Below are positions 34,943 to 43,452 of a stretch of DNA of 64,000 nucleotides, piece by piece. Within the stretch, counting starts at the first letter, position 1; each line of letters starts with the position of its first letter. The notes under the pieces were generated by a model. It searched no databases. It was not told the origin of the DNA and saw nothing but the letters and a program-made list of their open reading frames with translations. A program made the translations under genes and the position numbers. Source of the stretch: M3007 sp046160625 (GTDB lineage: Bacteria; Bacteroidota; Bacteroidia; Chitinophagales; Saprospiraceae); NCBI GenBank assembly GCA_046160625.1, contig JBJXGZ010000030.1, forward strand, positions 1-64,000, read 5' to 3'.

Positions 34943-35302
34943 ATGGAAACGATGCTCGAAAATACAGCCACGATGGCACCCGTTAGCCTCACCGAAGGCG
35001 CGGTGGAACAACTCAATCTCATTCGCAATCAAGAGAATATCCCCGTCGACTACTGCCTCCGCTTGGGGGTGAAAGGTGGCGGGTGCTCGGGTTTTTCTTA
35101 TGTGCTGGGGTTTGACAAGGCAACCGACTCCGATGATACATTTGAAATTGGCGGTATTCGCGTGGCAATGAACAAAGCGCACGCAATCTATTTGCTCGGC
35201 ATGGAGGTGGATTTCCACAACGGCCTGGACAATCGCGGATTCACATTCGAAAATCCGAATGCCAAGAGTACCTGTGGCTGTGGAACTTCTTTTTCTGCCT
35301 AA
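34943..35302 (+). CDS. A-type iron-sulfur carrier (IscA/SufA/ErpA family)
   Basis: Carries [2Fe-2S] or [4Fe-4S] clusters to apo-proteins. The 119-residue product has VSLTEGAVEQLNLIRNQEN and the three cluster-ligand Cys of the family: one in GVKGGGCSGFSY and two in STCGCGTSF at the C-terminus. Length normal for the HesB family. Which subfamily (IscA, SufA or ErpA) cannot be resolved without phylogeny; no suf or isc genes adjoin it. Confidence 0.92.
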   Translation: METMLENTATMAPVSLTEGAVEQLNLIRNQENIPVDYCLRLGVKGGGCSGFSYVLGFDKATDSDDTFEIGGIRVAMNKAHAIYLLGMEVDFHNGLDNRGFTFENPNAKSTCGCGTSFSA

Positions 35303-35330
35303 TAGCTAGGTATTTTGGCGGGCTCATAAT

Positions 35331-35480
35331 TTAAACCGCAAAACCGCAAAACAGGAGAACCGCAAAATTTAAAATCACGAAGCATGTGATCTCGAAAAAT
35401 GGAAGATTTTGGCCATCTTCGGATCTTATTGAACGGTTTTAAATTTTGCGGTTCTCCTGTTTTGCGGTTCTGCGGTTTAA
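35331..35480. repeat. 44-bp stem inverted repeat (convergent gap)
   Basis: Arms 35331-35374 and 35437-35480 match at 43 of 44 positions. They are built of repeated ACCGCAAAA-type units, around a 62-nt loop that itself has short hairpins. It lies between the converging iscA-like and T9SS-like genes and probably acts as a terminator. Confidence 0.8.
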
Positions 35481-35505
35481 TTTTTTAGTCAAGATCAATA
35501 GTGCC

Positions 35506-36348
35506 TCAATACACCACCGTCACGGTTCCCTCATAACGCTTTGTTTTCCCATCCCAAAACTCTACAACTGCCAGATAAGGGTAAACACCTGTTTGTGCCA
35601 GTTTGCCATCCCAACGGCCGGTCCATCCCAATAAAGGGGCATTTGGCTGAAAATCAAGCCGTTCAAATACCAGTGAGCCACCCCGGCTATAAACCTGGAG
35701 CGAAACCACCCTTCGCACCCCCTCTCCGGCAAAAACTGTAAAATTGGCATCTGCCGCACTGCCTGGCTTGATGACATTGGGCAAATAAATATTCGTTTTT
35801 TCCACCTCTACCGTCAATTCGTCCCTTGCAATGCAATTGTTTTTGTCGCGAACCATAACCGCAAATTGCGTTGGTTCAGAGATACTTACCGTGTGACGGA
35901 GCGTATCTTGCCTTGGAAACAATGAAGGGGGCCTCCACTCGATTTGTTGTAAAAACTCCGTCTCCACGCTGGCCAAGCCACGGATGTTTAGCGGCTCTCC
36001 GGCTAAAACAGTCATTGCACTCACAACCAGTTTTACCTGCAATTCTGCGGGTTCTTTGACCAACATGGGCCAACTTTTTGTCCCACCAGAAGCATCGCGC
36101 ACATAAAGGGTATATGCACCGGCCCAGAGTCGGTCGAAAGTCGGGTTGGTAGTGAATGTCTGCCCATCAAGGGAATAGAAAAATGGCTTTTCCCCACCGA
36201 ATACGGTGTCCACATGTATAACGCCATTGCGCAGGCCGAAACACTGCACGGGCGTGACAATGGCACGTATGCTGTCAACCTCGCTGGAATGGGCGAGAAA
36301 ACTGGTTGAAAGAAAAATAAAGACTAAACCGAACGTGGCGAGGCGCAT
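35506..36348 (-). CDS. Secreted protein with T9SS type B-like C-terminal sorting domain
   Basis: A 280-residue exported protein. A signal peptide starts at the ATG at 36348 (MRLATFGLVFIFLSTSFLAHS). A SprB-like repeat segment follows (QCFGLRNGVIHVDTVFGGEKPFFYSLDGQTF...TYTLYVRDASG-like), then a beta domain. The C-terminal gliding-motility-associated/CHU_C domain contains NIYLPNVIKPGSAADANFTVF, VVSLQVYSRGGSLVFE, LLGWTGRWDGKLAQTGVYPYLAVVEF and YEGTVTVVY. It is probably exported and attached to the surface by T9SS. The longer frame upstream lacks a signal. Confidence 0.85.
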   Translation of the reverse strand: MRLATFGLVFIFLSTSFLAHSSEVDSIRAIVTPVQCFGLRNGVIHVDTVFGGEKPFFYSLDGQTFTTNPTFDRLWAGAYTLYVRDASGGTKSWPMLVKEPAELQVKLVVSAMTVLAGEPLNIRGLASVETEFLQQIEWRPPSLFPRQDTLRHTVSISEPTQFAVMVRDKNNCIARDELTVEVEKTNIYLPNVIKPGSAADANFTVFAGEGVRRVVSLQVYSRGGSLVFERLDFQPNAPLLGWTGRWDGKLAQTGVYPYLAVVEFWDGKTKRYEGTVTVVY

Positions 36349-36533
36349 GAGCGGGATGTTGGGCGATGAAATCGGTCGGAAGAACAATTGTTGGGGTGGT
36401 TCGCTGCCCGAAGGTCGGAAAATTTGTGAAAACTCGACCAAAAAGCGGACATTTGGCGCAAACCTCCCTTCAACAATGGTCTATAAGTCAAAGACTTTGC
36501 CAATCTTTTGTTTGCCAGTATCTAAAGCTGTGA

Positions 36534-36566
36534 AAACCTGTGATGTTTTAAAAACCTCACAGGTTT
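36534..36566. repeat. AAACCT/AGGTTT imperfect palindrome
   Basis: Arms AAACCTGTGA and TCACAGGTTT enclose a near-palindromic TGTTTTAAAAACC core. It is directly followed by a half REP sequence (36567-36583), in the leader of the glycosidase-like gene. Confidence 0.6.
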
Positions 36567-36619
36567 ACCCGCCGAAGCCTTGGTTGAAACTACGGTTGGT
36601 AAAACTACTCCAGCCTTCG

Positions 36620-38446
36620 TTGAAACTCCGGCTGGTAAAACTGTTGTTGCTGCTGCTCACTGTTCCATCCTGCTCCCAGCCCAATTTCACCGCCAACGAC
36701 ATCGTACCTCCCATGCCCGGGAGCTTCGATTATGGATCGAACATGGGCTTTTTCCCACCGAATTACGGCGATAAAGCACTCGCCGCACTCGCAAAGGATT
36801 ATGGCGCTACAAGTATCCGGCCCGGACTTTTCCATCATTTCTTGGATTATTGGGGATACGACAGTCGCAAGGAACATTTTCGGTATTACGACAGCATTGG
36901 TTTGCGCAATGTGATGGCAATCATTGGTTTCCCGTCTGAAACCGTACGCGACCCAGCCTTTTATTGCCCCAACGAACGAAGCGAAATGTTTGATGATCTG
37001 TACAAACCGATTTGGGACAACGGCGAAAATGGAACACCTGTGAACGATGCAAACCCGTTCGCACTGTACGTTTGGAAAACCGCGACCACTTACAAAGGAT
37101 TGATTAAAACGTATGAGATTTGGAATGAGCCAGATTTTGGTAGCAATGGATGGCTACCACCCGGCCAAGCTGGCAGTTGGTGGGAAAATGTGCCTCAGCC
37201 CTGCGAAACGAAGTTGAAATCCCCTCCGTTTTTCTACATACGCACCCTCCGAATCAGTTACGAAGTCATCAAAAGTGTGGATCGCGACGCTCTGGTGGCG
37301 GTTGGAGGACTGGGCTGGCCGAGTTTCCTGGACGTGATTTGCCGTTACACCGACGAGCCTTTCGAGGGCAAAGAAGTCCCCGATAAATACCCGTTCAAAG
37401 GCGGGGCGTATTTCGATTGCATGAGTTTCCATGCCTACCCACATTTCGACAATTCATTGCGCGAGTGGGATGAGACTACCGGGGAGTTTCGCCATTTCAG
37501 GCATTCCGATGCGGCTGTGGAGGCCGTATGGGCTCAAAAAAACAAGTTTAAATCCGTGCTTGACAAGTACGGCTATAACAACAACGTTTATCCTGAAAAA
37601 CTTTGGGTTTGCTCGGAATTCAACATTCCCCGACGAGTATTTGGCGAATACATCGGCTCAGAAACGGCTCAAGTCAATTTTTTGATCAAAACCCTCGTAA
37701 CCGCGCAGATGAACAATATGGCACAAATGCATGTCTATTCCATCGCGGATGAAAAACCAGAAAAGCAGGCTAATAACGAGTTCGCGTACATGGGTTTGTT
37801 CAAAAATCTGAACCAGGTTCCGAGCGGCAAAGCCCAGCCAAACGCCATCGCATGGGCCATGAAAACTACGGCCGAACTACTAAAAAGCGCTCGATACGAT
37901 GCTTCCAGAACAGAAGCATTGAAATTGCCTTCCAACGTTCGTGGCGCAGCATTCGACAACAATCAAGGCCAATACACCTACGTGCTTTGGGCAGCGACAA
38001 GTTACGACCGCGAAGAAACCGCCGAAGCGGAGTATGCCTTCCCGCCAGAATTCACGCTGAAATACATGGATGCCAAACCCTGGCACCACAGTCAGTCCGG
38101 AGCACATTTTCTGATGAATGCCAAGCAATTGAAACTTACGGGCAGCCCGATCTTCCTTACAGAAACTTATATCACGAACGACTACCCGAAATCACCCAAG
38201 GTGGTGCCTAACCCCGCAGTAGCAGGACGGGCGGTATTTGAATTCTGGATGTTTGAGGAAGCCCTTGCCACCGTGGATGTGTATGATGCCAGCGGAAGGC
38301 AGGTGGCAAAACTGATGGACGCCGATTGGCTTATCGTTGGTCCACAAGCCTTGCCGCTTGATTTGAGTCATTTGCCCAATGGCACTTATTACGTTCGCCT
38401 GGCTACGCCGGAGAGTAATTTGACGGCGGGGTTTGTGAAGTATTAA
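36620..38446 (+). CDS. GH39-like glycoside hydrolase lipoprotein with T9SS-type C-terminus
   Basis: A roughly 609-residue surface protein. Clan GH-A catalytic motifs are visible: KTYEIWNEPDFG (acid/base Glu) and KLWVCSEFNIPRRVFG (nucleophile Glu), with GLGWPSF and FHAYPHFDNS between, resembling GH39 or related families. The C-terminus (KVVPNPAVAGRAVFEF, VDVYDASGRQVAKLMD, YYVRLATPESNLTAGF) is a T9SS sorting domain. The start is uncertain. A TTG at 36620 gives a clean lipoprotein signal (KLRLVKLLLLLLTVPSC); an ATG at 36476 would read through repeats and a tandem 36-bp duplication of the same signal segment. Substrate unknown. Confidence 0.75.
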   Translation: MKLRLVKLLLLLLTVPSCSQPNFTANDIVPPMPGSFDYGSNMGFFPPNYGDKALAALAKDYGATSIRPGLFHHFLDYWGYDSRKEHFRYYDSIGLRNVMAIIGFPSETVRDPAFYCPNERSEMFDDLYKPIWDNGENGTPVNDANPFALYVWKTATTYKGLIKTYEIWNEPDFGSNGWLPPGQAGSWWENVPQPCETKLKSPPFFYIRTLRISYEVIKSVDRDALVAVGGLGWPSFLDVICRYTDEPFEGKEVPDKYPFKGGAYFDCMSFHAYPHFDNSLREWDETTGEFRHFRHSDAAVEAVWAQKNKFKSVLDKYGYNNNVYPEKLWVCSEFNIPRRVFGEYIGSETAQVNFLIKTLVTAQMNNMAQMHVYSIADEKPEKQANNEFAYMGLFKNLNQVPSGKAQPNAIAWAMKTTAELLKSARYDASRTEALKLPSNVRGAAFDNNQGQYTYVLWAATSYDREETAEAEYAFPPEFTLKYMDAKPWHHSQSGAHFLMNAKQLKLTGSPIFLTETYITNDYPKSPKVVPNPAVAGRAVFEFWMFEEALATVDVYDASGRQVAKLMDADWLIVGPQALPLDLSHLPNGTYYVRLATPESNLTAGFVKY

Positions 38447-38510
38447 TTGGAGTCTGGAAATCGACAAATAGTGACTGGTGGCGCGTCTTAAAGTCGTGCC
38501 ACGAGTTTGT

Positions 38511-39689
38511 TTACACCCGCTCAATCACAATCGCCGTAGCGCCCCCTCCCCCATTACAAATCGCCGCCAGGCCAAGGCTTCCGTTTTTCTGCTGCAATAC
38601 GTTGTTCAGCGTGGTCACGATACGCGCACCTGATGCCCCCAAGGGGTGGCCAAGTGACACCGCCCCCCCAAACACATTGGTCTGGTCGTGACGGATATCC
38701 ATCACCTGTTCAAAAGCCATGGTAACCACCGAAAAGGCTTCGTTTACTTCAAAGAAATCAATATCGTTTTTTGAAACGCCTGCCATTTTCAAAGCTTTAG
38801 GTGCGGCAATCGTAGGGGTTGTGGTAAACCATTCCGGCTCCTGTTCGGCATCAGCAAAACCGCGAATTTTAGCTATTGGCTTAAGTCCGAGGCGTTTTAC
38901 TGCATCCGCGCTGGCGAGAATGAGCGCCGCCGCACCGTCATTGATCGTGCTGGCATTGGCGGCTGTTACGGTTCCATCAGGCGTGAAAGCTGGACGCAAA
39001 CCAGGGATTTTATCGAACATTACTTTTTTAAACTCCTCGTCTTCAAGGATTTGAATCGGATCGCCTTTTTTCTGTGCAATGCTAACGGGGACGATTTCCG
39101 ATTTGAAAAGACCCGCCTCTGTGGCAGCCGCCGCGCGTTTGTAGGAATCAATTGCAAAAGCATCCTGTGCTTCGCGGCTTATAGCATATTTGACCGCCGT
39201 GGCGTCGGCGCACACGCCCATAGCTTTTTGATTGTACACATCGGTGAGGCCGTCTTTGGCCAGGCCATCCACGAGTTCGCCGTTTCCGTATTTGTAGCCC
39301 CAGCGTGCATTGGGAAGGTAGTAGGGTATTTGAGACATATTTTCCATGCCGCCCGCCACAACGATATCATTGAGGCCCAACATGATACTCTGCGCTCCCA
39401 GGGTGATGCATTTCATGCCGGAAGCGCAGACTTTATTGACGGTAGTACAGGGCACAGAATCCGGGATGCCCGCATAACGCGCTGCCTGACGAGCGGGAGC
39501 CTGACCGAGGTTGGCGCTCACTACATTGCCCATCAACACTTCGTTCACTTGATCGGCGGCAACGCCTGCTTTTTCGAGCGCGCCGCGAATGGCTGCAGCG
39601 CCGAGTTGGGTAGCGGAGACGCCCGCCAGATTTCCGCCAAAACTTCCAATGGGTGTGCGAACGGCGGAGATTATGAATACTTCTTGCAT
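38511..39689 (-). CDS. Acetyl-CoA C-acyltransferase (thiolase)
   Basis: A 392-residue condensing/cleaving enzyme of the thiolase family, most likely an acetyl-CoA acetyltransferase used in short-chain acyl metabolism. It shows catalytic Cys88 in NKVCASGMKC, the ALILASADAVKRLG block, EVNEAFSVVTM, GHPLGASGAR with the catalytic His, and the C-terminal Cys in LAAICNGGGGAT. Length is normal. The ATG at 39689 is the start of the conserved EVFIISAVRTPIGSFGG; upstream frame is spurious. No beta-oxidation partner lies beside it. Confidence 0.94.
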   Translation of the reverse strand: MQEVFIISAVRTPIGSFGGNLAGVSATQLGAAAIRGALEKAGVAADQVNEVLMGNVVSANLGQAPARQAARYAGIPDSVPCTTVNKVCASGMKCITLGAQSIMLGLNDIVVAGGMENMSQIPYYLPNARWGYKYGNGELVDGLAKDGLTDVYNQKAMGVCADATAVKYAISREAQDAFAIDSYKRAAAATEAGLFKSEIVPVSIAQKKGDPIQILEDEEFKKVMFDKIPGLRPAFTPDGTVTAANASTINDGAAALILASADAVKRLGLKPIAKIRGFADAEQEPEWFTTTPTIAAPKALKMAGVSKNDIDFFEVNEAFSVVTMAFEQVMDIRHDQTNVFGGAVSLGHPLGASGARIVTTLNNVLQQKNGSLGLAAICNGGGGATAIVIERV

Positions 39690-39777
39690 GATGAAAATGA
39701 TGTGGTTAAATTGGTTGGTTGGTGATTGGTGATTTTGATCATGCCTGTCTGATGTCCAACGTCCATGGTCTGCATTA

Positions 39778-40716
39778 TCAATGCATCCTGGCACGCTTCG
39801 CCATCCAGGTCTGCAGGATTGGCAAAAATCCCTGGTTGATATCAGCCTCCACAAAATCAATCTTGAACTGCAAACATTTCATACGCAGCTGATCGGTAAA
39901 TACACCCACTTGTTTGGTGTAATATTCCTTCACCTGATTGGGTTGAAGGCGTACTTGCTCGCCATTTTCCATGTCAATAAAAACATAGGGGCGGTTTTCG
40001 AACTCAAAGTCCAATTCTTTGCTTTTGTCGGTAACGTGGAAGAGGATGACCTCGTGTTTGGCGTGCCTGAGGTGTTGCAACGCAGCAAATACTTCCTCGG
40101 CTTTTTCCGGGTTTTCCATCACGTCGGTAAAAACGACCACAAGGGAGCGTCGGTGGAAAGCTTCGGCAACCTGGTGCAGGCTGGCAGCGAGGTCGGTGGG
40201 CTTGTTAAGCTGCGGATTTTCAATGAGTTCGATGAGTTTGGAAAGCAACAGCCGGTAATGAACCGTGCTGGATTTCGCTCCTGTGCTAAAGCGCAGTTCG
40301 TCGTCAAAAAGTGTAAGCCCGAAGGCATCGCGTTGCCGTTTGAGCGCGTTCATGAGCACAGCAGCCGATTGGGCGGCAAAGCAGAACTTGTTGCTGTACT
40401 TGTATTTTCCCGGGTCCTTCTCGTCCCAGGGGTAGTACATGGTGGATGAAGCATCTACCACGATGTGGCAGCGCAGGTTTGTCTCTTCCTCATACCGTTT
40501 GGAGAAAAGTTTGTCGGTCCGGCCGTACACTTTCCAATCCAGATTACGTGTGCTTTCGCCTGCGTTGTAAAGCCGGTGTTCCGCAAATTCGACCGAAAAA
40601 CCGTGGAACGGGCTGCGGTGAAGTCCCACGATAAAGCCCTCCACCACCTGGCTGGCCAGCAGTTCAAGGTTACTGCCTAGGGCGCGGATATCTTGGGTTT
40701 CAAGTATTTGTGACAT
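39778..40716 (-). CDS. DUF58/vWA-like protein
   Basis: A 312-residue protein with a DUF58 core: GFSVEFAEHRLYNAGESTRNLDWKVYGRTDKLFSKRYEEE, then a vWA-like metal-site segment HIVVDASSTMYYP and SLVVVFTDVMENPEKAEEVF. Such proteins usually accompany a MoxR AAA+ ATPase and act in a chaperone or envelope pathway, but no moxR gene is in this window. A minus-strand TACCTTTG lies 63 nt upstream (40780-40787). Function beyond the family is unknown. Confidence 0.85.
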   Translation of the reverse strand: MSQILETQDIRALGSNLELLASQVVEGFIVGLHRSPFHGFSVEFAEHRLYNAGESTRNLDWKVYGRTDKLFSKRYEEETNLRCHIVVDASSTMYYPWDEKDPGKYKYSNKFCFAAQSAAVLMNALKRQRDAFGLTLFDDELRFSTGAKSSTVHYRLLLSKLIELIENPQLNKPTDLAASLHQVAEAFHRRSLVVVFTDVMENPEKAEEVFAALQHLRHAKHEVILFHVTDKSKELDFEFENRPYVFIDMENGEQVRLQPNQVKEYYTKQVGVFTDQLRMKCLQFKIDFVEADINQGFLPILQTWMAKRARMH

Positions 40717-40779
40717 TTTTTATTATTCGTTCAAGATTGGAGCTTGTTTGTTGACCGTTTTACTCGCCCCAAAGAAGCG

Positions 40780-40787
40780 CAAAGGTA
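40780..40787 (-). promoter_or_regulatory. Candidate -7 element of the DUF58 gene
   Basis: The minus strand reads TACCTTTG. It lies in the 95-nt gap after the VanW gene and suggests that the DUF58 gene has its own promoter. Confidence 0.35.
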
Positions 40788-40811
40788 GAGACTTTCGGTG
40801 GCGGGGCTAAG

Positions 40812-41534
40812 CTAACTTTTCATAGTTTCGTAACACGACACAGCCAGCACTTTTGCGCCATTTTGGGTCGTCAGTTCCGTGGTTTCCACTTTTTCCAACG
40901 TGTCCAATCGTTCACGTCGGAATTCTATGTTTTTGAACGGTATCTTTTCAGTGGCAAAAAGGCTAAAAACCACCTCCTCTTCGCGGATTTCAAAACGGAA
41001 AACAAGCGGGAAGTCAAAAGGGTTTGCCACCCGCAAATCTTTATAGCCAAAAACCACCGTCGCGTCCGCACCCAAAGGCGAAATGCGTTCCTCCTCAGTA
41101 TAAATATCGACGGAATGCGCGTGTCGTTCCCGGATTTCCAGGCCTGTAATTAGTGATAACTGGTAAATTATGCCCGAAATCTGACACAGTCCGCCGCCCA
41201 CTTCGGCACTTAGTTGGCCACGCACGATGTTTCGTGAAGGCCGAAAGCCTCGGCTTGTAGTCGGAGGCCCCACGATTTCCCAAAAAGAAAAAACAGCGCC
41301 TGGTCGGAGCAACAAACCATCAATAGAGCTGGTGGCCAGCCGGAGATTCGCCAGTTTGTTTGCGAAAGTCGCGCCAGGGCGAATAGGCTGTGCCAAGGGG
41401 TGGCTGTGCCAGTCGGTCAATTCGTCCGGCGCAATTTTTGAATGCGCAAACAATCCGGATTCTCCGCTTCGCCAATCTCGAAAAACGCGGAGCCTTTGCC
41501 GAATAAACCGTTTTGTTTCTTTCCAAATCTTCAT
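40812..41534 (-). CDS. VanW-family protein
   Basis: A 240-residue protein with the VanW domain: RLATSSIDGLLLRPGAVFSFWEIVGPPTTSRGFRPSR, then AEVGGGLCQISGIIYQLSLITGL and the HAHSVDIYTEEERISPLGADATV block. VanW is found in some vancomycin-resistance clusters and widely elsewhere; its chemistry is not established. Its ATG overlaps the TGA of the upstream methyltransferase (ATGA at 41531-41534), so the two are translationally coupled. The frame's TTG at 41549 is rejected. Confidence 0.88.
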   Translation of the reverse strand: MKIWKETKRFIRQRLRVFRDWRSGESGLFAHSKIAPDELTDWHSHPLAQPIRPGATFANKLANLRLATSSIDGLLLRPGAVFSFWEIVGPPTTSRGFRPSRNIVRGQLSAEVGGGLCQISGIIYQLSLITGLEIRERHAHSVDIYTEEERISPLGADATVVFGYKDLRVANPFDFPLVFRFEIREEEVVFSLFATEKIPFKNIEFRRERLDTLEKVETTELTTQNGAKVLAVSCYETMKS

Positions 41535-42238
41535 TTTTTCTGCAAGCAAACAAGGATGTAAGATGCATACTCTTTAAAAAAAGATCTGCACAAAACTGTA
41601 TCAAATGAAAGCAATGTGGGGCGTAGTGACGCAGGGATGCGATGCATAGGAAGAAATAAAATCCCTTGACTTTCAATGGTTTGCCAGTGATTTGGTGTCA
41701 ATTTCAAAACTTTATCCAGGCTCATCGTATTCGATCCATGCCAGTTTTGGCCATGATGACCGCCCGTAATTTTTCGCCTTTTTTCGGAAGGGAAATCAAA
41801 AATGAGCCGTCCGCCTGGTCGAAGTACCCGGTACGATTCGGACAATACTGCGGCGCTGGTTGCGGCATCGAGATGCATAAAAAAATGCAGCGAAAAGATG
41901 GCAGTGAACGCCTCATTTGTGAAAGGCAATTGCGTTGCGTCGCCGCGAATGAGGTTTTTAGTTGGGTGTTTTTGCCTGGCCTCGGCGAGCATTTGCGCAC
42001 TGAAATCGCAGCCTGTTTCGGCAAATTCAAGCATTCGGCCCGTACCGCAAGCAAGGTCGAGTACATGCCCGGGCGAGATTCCGCGCAGCAATTTGGTCAA
42101 TGCCTGGTACTCCTGGCGATGGATAAATTGCCCGTATGCATTGCCAAACCTGGACCGGTCATAGTCAGGCGCGAGCGCATTGTAGTAAGTGGAAATATTG
42201 TCCATGAAGACAAATCGCGGGTAAAAAGCCCCATTCAT
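41531..42238 (-). CDS. Class I SAM-dependent methyltransferase
   Basis: A methyltransferase of 235 residues from the ATG at 42238, or 224 from the ATG at 42205, which directly precedes the conserved STYYNALAPDYDRSRF. Motif I is VLDLACGTGRML; GCDFSAQMLAEARQK, RGDATQLPFTNEAFTAI and RVLRPGGRLIFDFP follow the Methyltransf_11 pattern. It lies 28 nt (with the longer start) downstream of an ArsS-type radical SAM gene and overlaps vanW by 4 nt. It lacks the Cys pattern of ArsM arsenite methyltransferases, so a role in arsenosugar chemistry is only suggested by position. Confidence 0.85.
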   Translation of the reverse strand: MNGAFYPRFVFMDNISTYYNALAPDYDRSRFGNAYGQFIHRQEYQALTKLLRGISPGHVLDLACGTGRMLEFAETGCDFSAQMLAEARQKHPTKNLIRGDATQLPFTNEAFTAIFSLHFFMHLDAATSAAVLSESYRVLRPGGRLIFDFPSEKRRKITGGHHGQNWHGSNTMSLDKVLKLTPNHWQTIESQGILFLPMHRIPASLRPTLLSFDTVLCRSFFKEYASYILVCLQKK

Positions 42239-42266
42239 TCGCATCCAAAATCGCAATGTCCAAATA

Positions 42267-43340
42267 TCAGGCCACTTGTCCTCCACAACTAGACCCCGAA
42301 CCCGCTGTGCAACCATAGCAATGCTGGTTGAGTACAATGTCGCGACTTTCAAGAGCACTCAAGTCAAAATCCTTGATATGAGTTCGTTCTCCGGCTACCT
42401 TTAGGTCGAGCATTTGGTTGAAATCGCAATCATAGAGGTAGCCGTTCCATCCAACAGAAATTGTGTTTCTGCACATCACACCCGCTACTGCCGAAGGGTT
42501 AAATGCGTCGAGCAGTGTCTGCATATAAGTCTCATACTGTCCATTTTCAATCATAAAATCCAGAAACCGGCTGATGGGCATATTTGTAATTGCGTAAAGC
42601 GAATTGAAGTCAATATCGAATTTGCGCTTGAGTTGGCGCTTGAATTCGGCCTCCAGCGAGGCTTGGTTCCCAGGCAAAAAAGTCCCTGTTGGATTGTACA
42701 CCAGATTCAGTTTCAAGTCCGAATTTTCTTTCCCATACCCTACTGCATTGAGCATTTGCATCGCTTTGATACTATCGTCAAACACCCCGTCGCCGCGTTG
42801 CGCATCCGTTCGGTGCGCTGAATAGTGCGGCAAGGACGACACCACTTCCACCTGATGTTCGGCAAAAAAAACTGGCAGATCGTGGTATTTTTTGTTTGAT
42901 ACGATGATGGTCAGGTTGCAGCGAACCATCACTTTCTTGCCCAATTTGCGGCATTCCGTTACAAACCAGCGAAAATGCGGATTCATTTCGGGCGCGCCGC
43001 CCGTGATGTCCACCGTCATGATATCATGGGCTGCAAGGATTTCAAGGCATTTTTCCAAGCTTTCACGACCCATGTTCTCTTCCTTTTTATCGGGACCTGC
43101 ATCCACGTGGCAGTGCGCACAGGTTTGGTTGCAGAGTTTACCGATGTTGAGCTGAAAAATCTCGATGCGGGTCGGTTTGAGAACCCCATTTGAGAACCCA
43201 GCCTCCTCTATTTTTTTGGAAAAAAGCGGAAAATGCCTATCGGTCAACGCATTGCCATTCAGCACTTTGAGTTGAAAAAATGTATCCGCTAATGCGCTGT
43301 GGCGCGAACTGAGCGACTTAGTCTTTTGATGAATGCCCAT
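42267..43340 (-). CDS. arsS: Radical SAM protein of the arsenosugar biosynthesis (ArsS) type
   Basis: Radical SAM enzyme expected to attach the adenosyl/ribosyl part to dimethylarsenite in arsenosugar synthesis. The 357-residue product has the cluster motif C70-x3-C74-x2-C77 in GKLCNQTCAHCHVDAGPDKK. ITGGAPEMNPHFRWFV, RCNLTIIV, SLPHYSA and LVYNPTGTFLPG follow. The Cys-rich C-terminus has WNGYLYDCDFNQML and HCYGCTAGSGSSCGG, as in the family. The upstream gene encodes a peroxidase-like CMD protein of the type that accompanies ArsS. The family is often called arsenosugar biosynthesis radical SAM (Cys-rich domain) protein; activity is not proven here. Confidence 0.85.
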   Translation of the reverse strand: MGIHQKTKSLSSRHSALADTFFQLKVLNGNALTDRHFPLFSKKIEEAGFSNGVLKPTRIEIFQLNIGKLCNQTCAHCHVDAGPDKKEENMGRESLEKCLEILAAHDIMTVDITGGAPEMNPHFRWFVTECRKLGKKVMVRCNLTIIVSNKKYHDLPVFFAEHQVEVVSSLPHYSAHRTDAQRGDGVFDDSIKAMQMLNAVGYGKENSDLKLNLVYNPTGTFLPGNQASLEAEFKRQLKRKFDIDFNSLYAITNMPISRFLDFMIENGQYETYMQTLLDAFNPSAVAGVMCRNTISVGWNGYLYDCDFNQMLDLKVAGERTHIKDFDLSALESRDIVLNQHCYGCTAGSGSSCGGQVA

Positions 43341-43349
43341 TATGATAAT

Positions 43350-43450
43350 GTAGTCAATGTGTGGAATGTGGTCAATGTGTGGAATGTGGTAAATGTGTGG
43401 AATGTGGTCAATTCATTCACATTGACCACATTCCACGCATTGACCACATT
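43350..43450. repeat. Tandem 18-bp units plus inverted repeat
   Basis: Three direct units of about 18 bp (GTCAATGTGTGGAATGTG, with variants) are followed by an inverted copy. Arms 43383-43412 and 43421-43450 match at 28 of 30. It lies in the gap between the CMD and arsS genes. Confidence 0.7.
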
Positions 43451-43452
43451 TA

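Noticed and set aside
36206..36619. N-terminal extension of the GH39-like gene from an upstream ATG
   Set aside because: The extra residues overlap the opposite gene and read through a palindrome and REP half-site; the lipoprotein signal lies further downstream.
43350..43412. Short CRISPR-like direct repeats
   Set aside because: The 18-bp units are contiguous without unique spacers and no cas genes are present.
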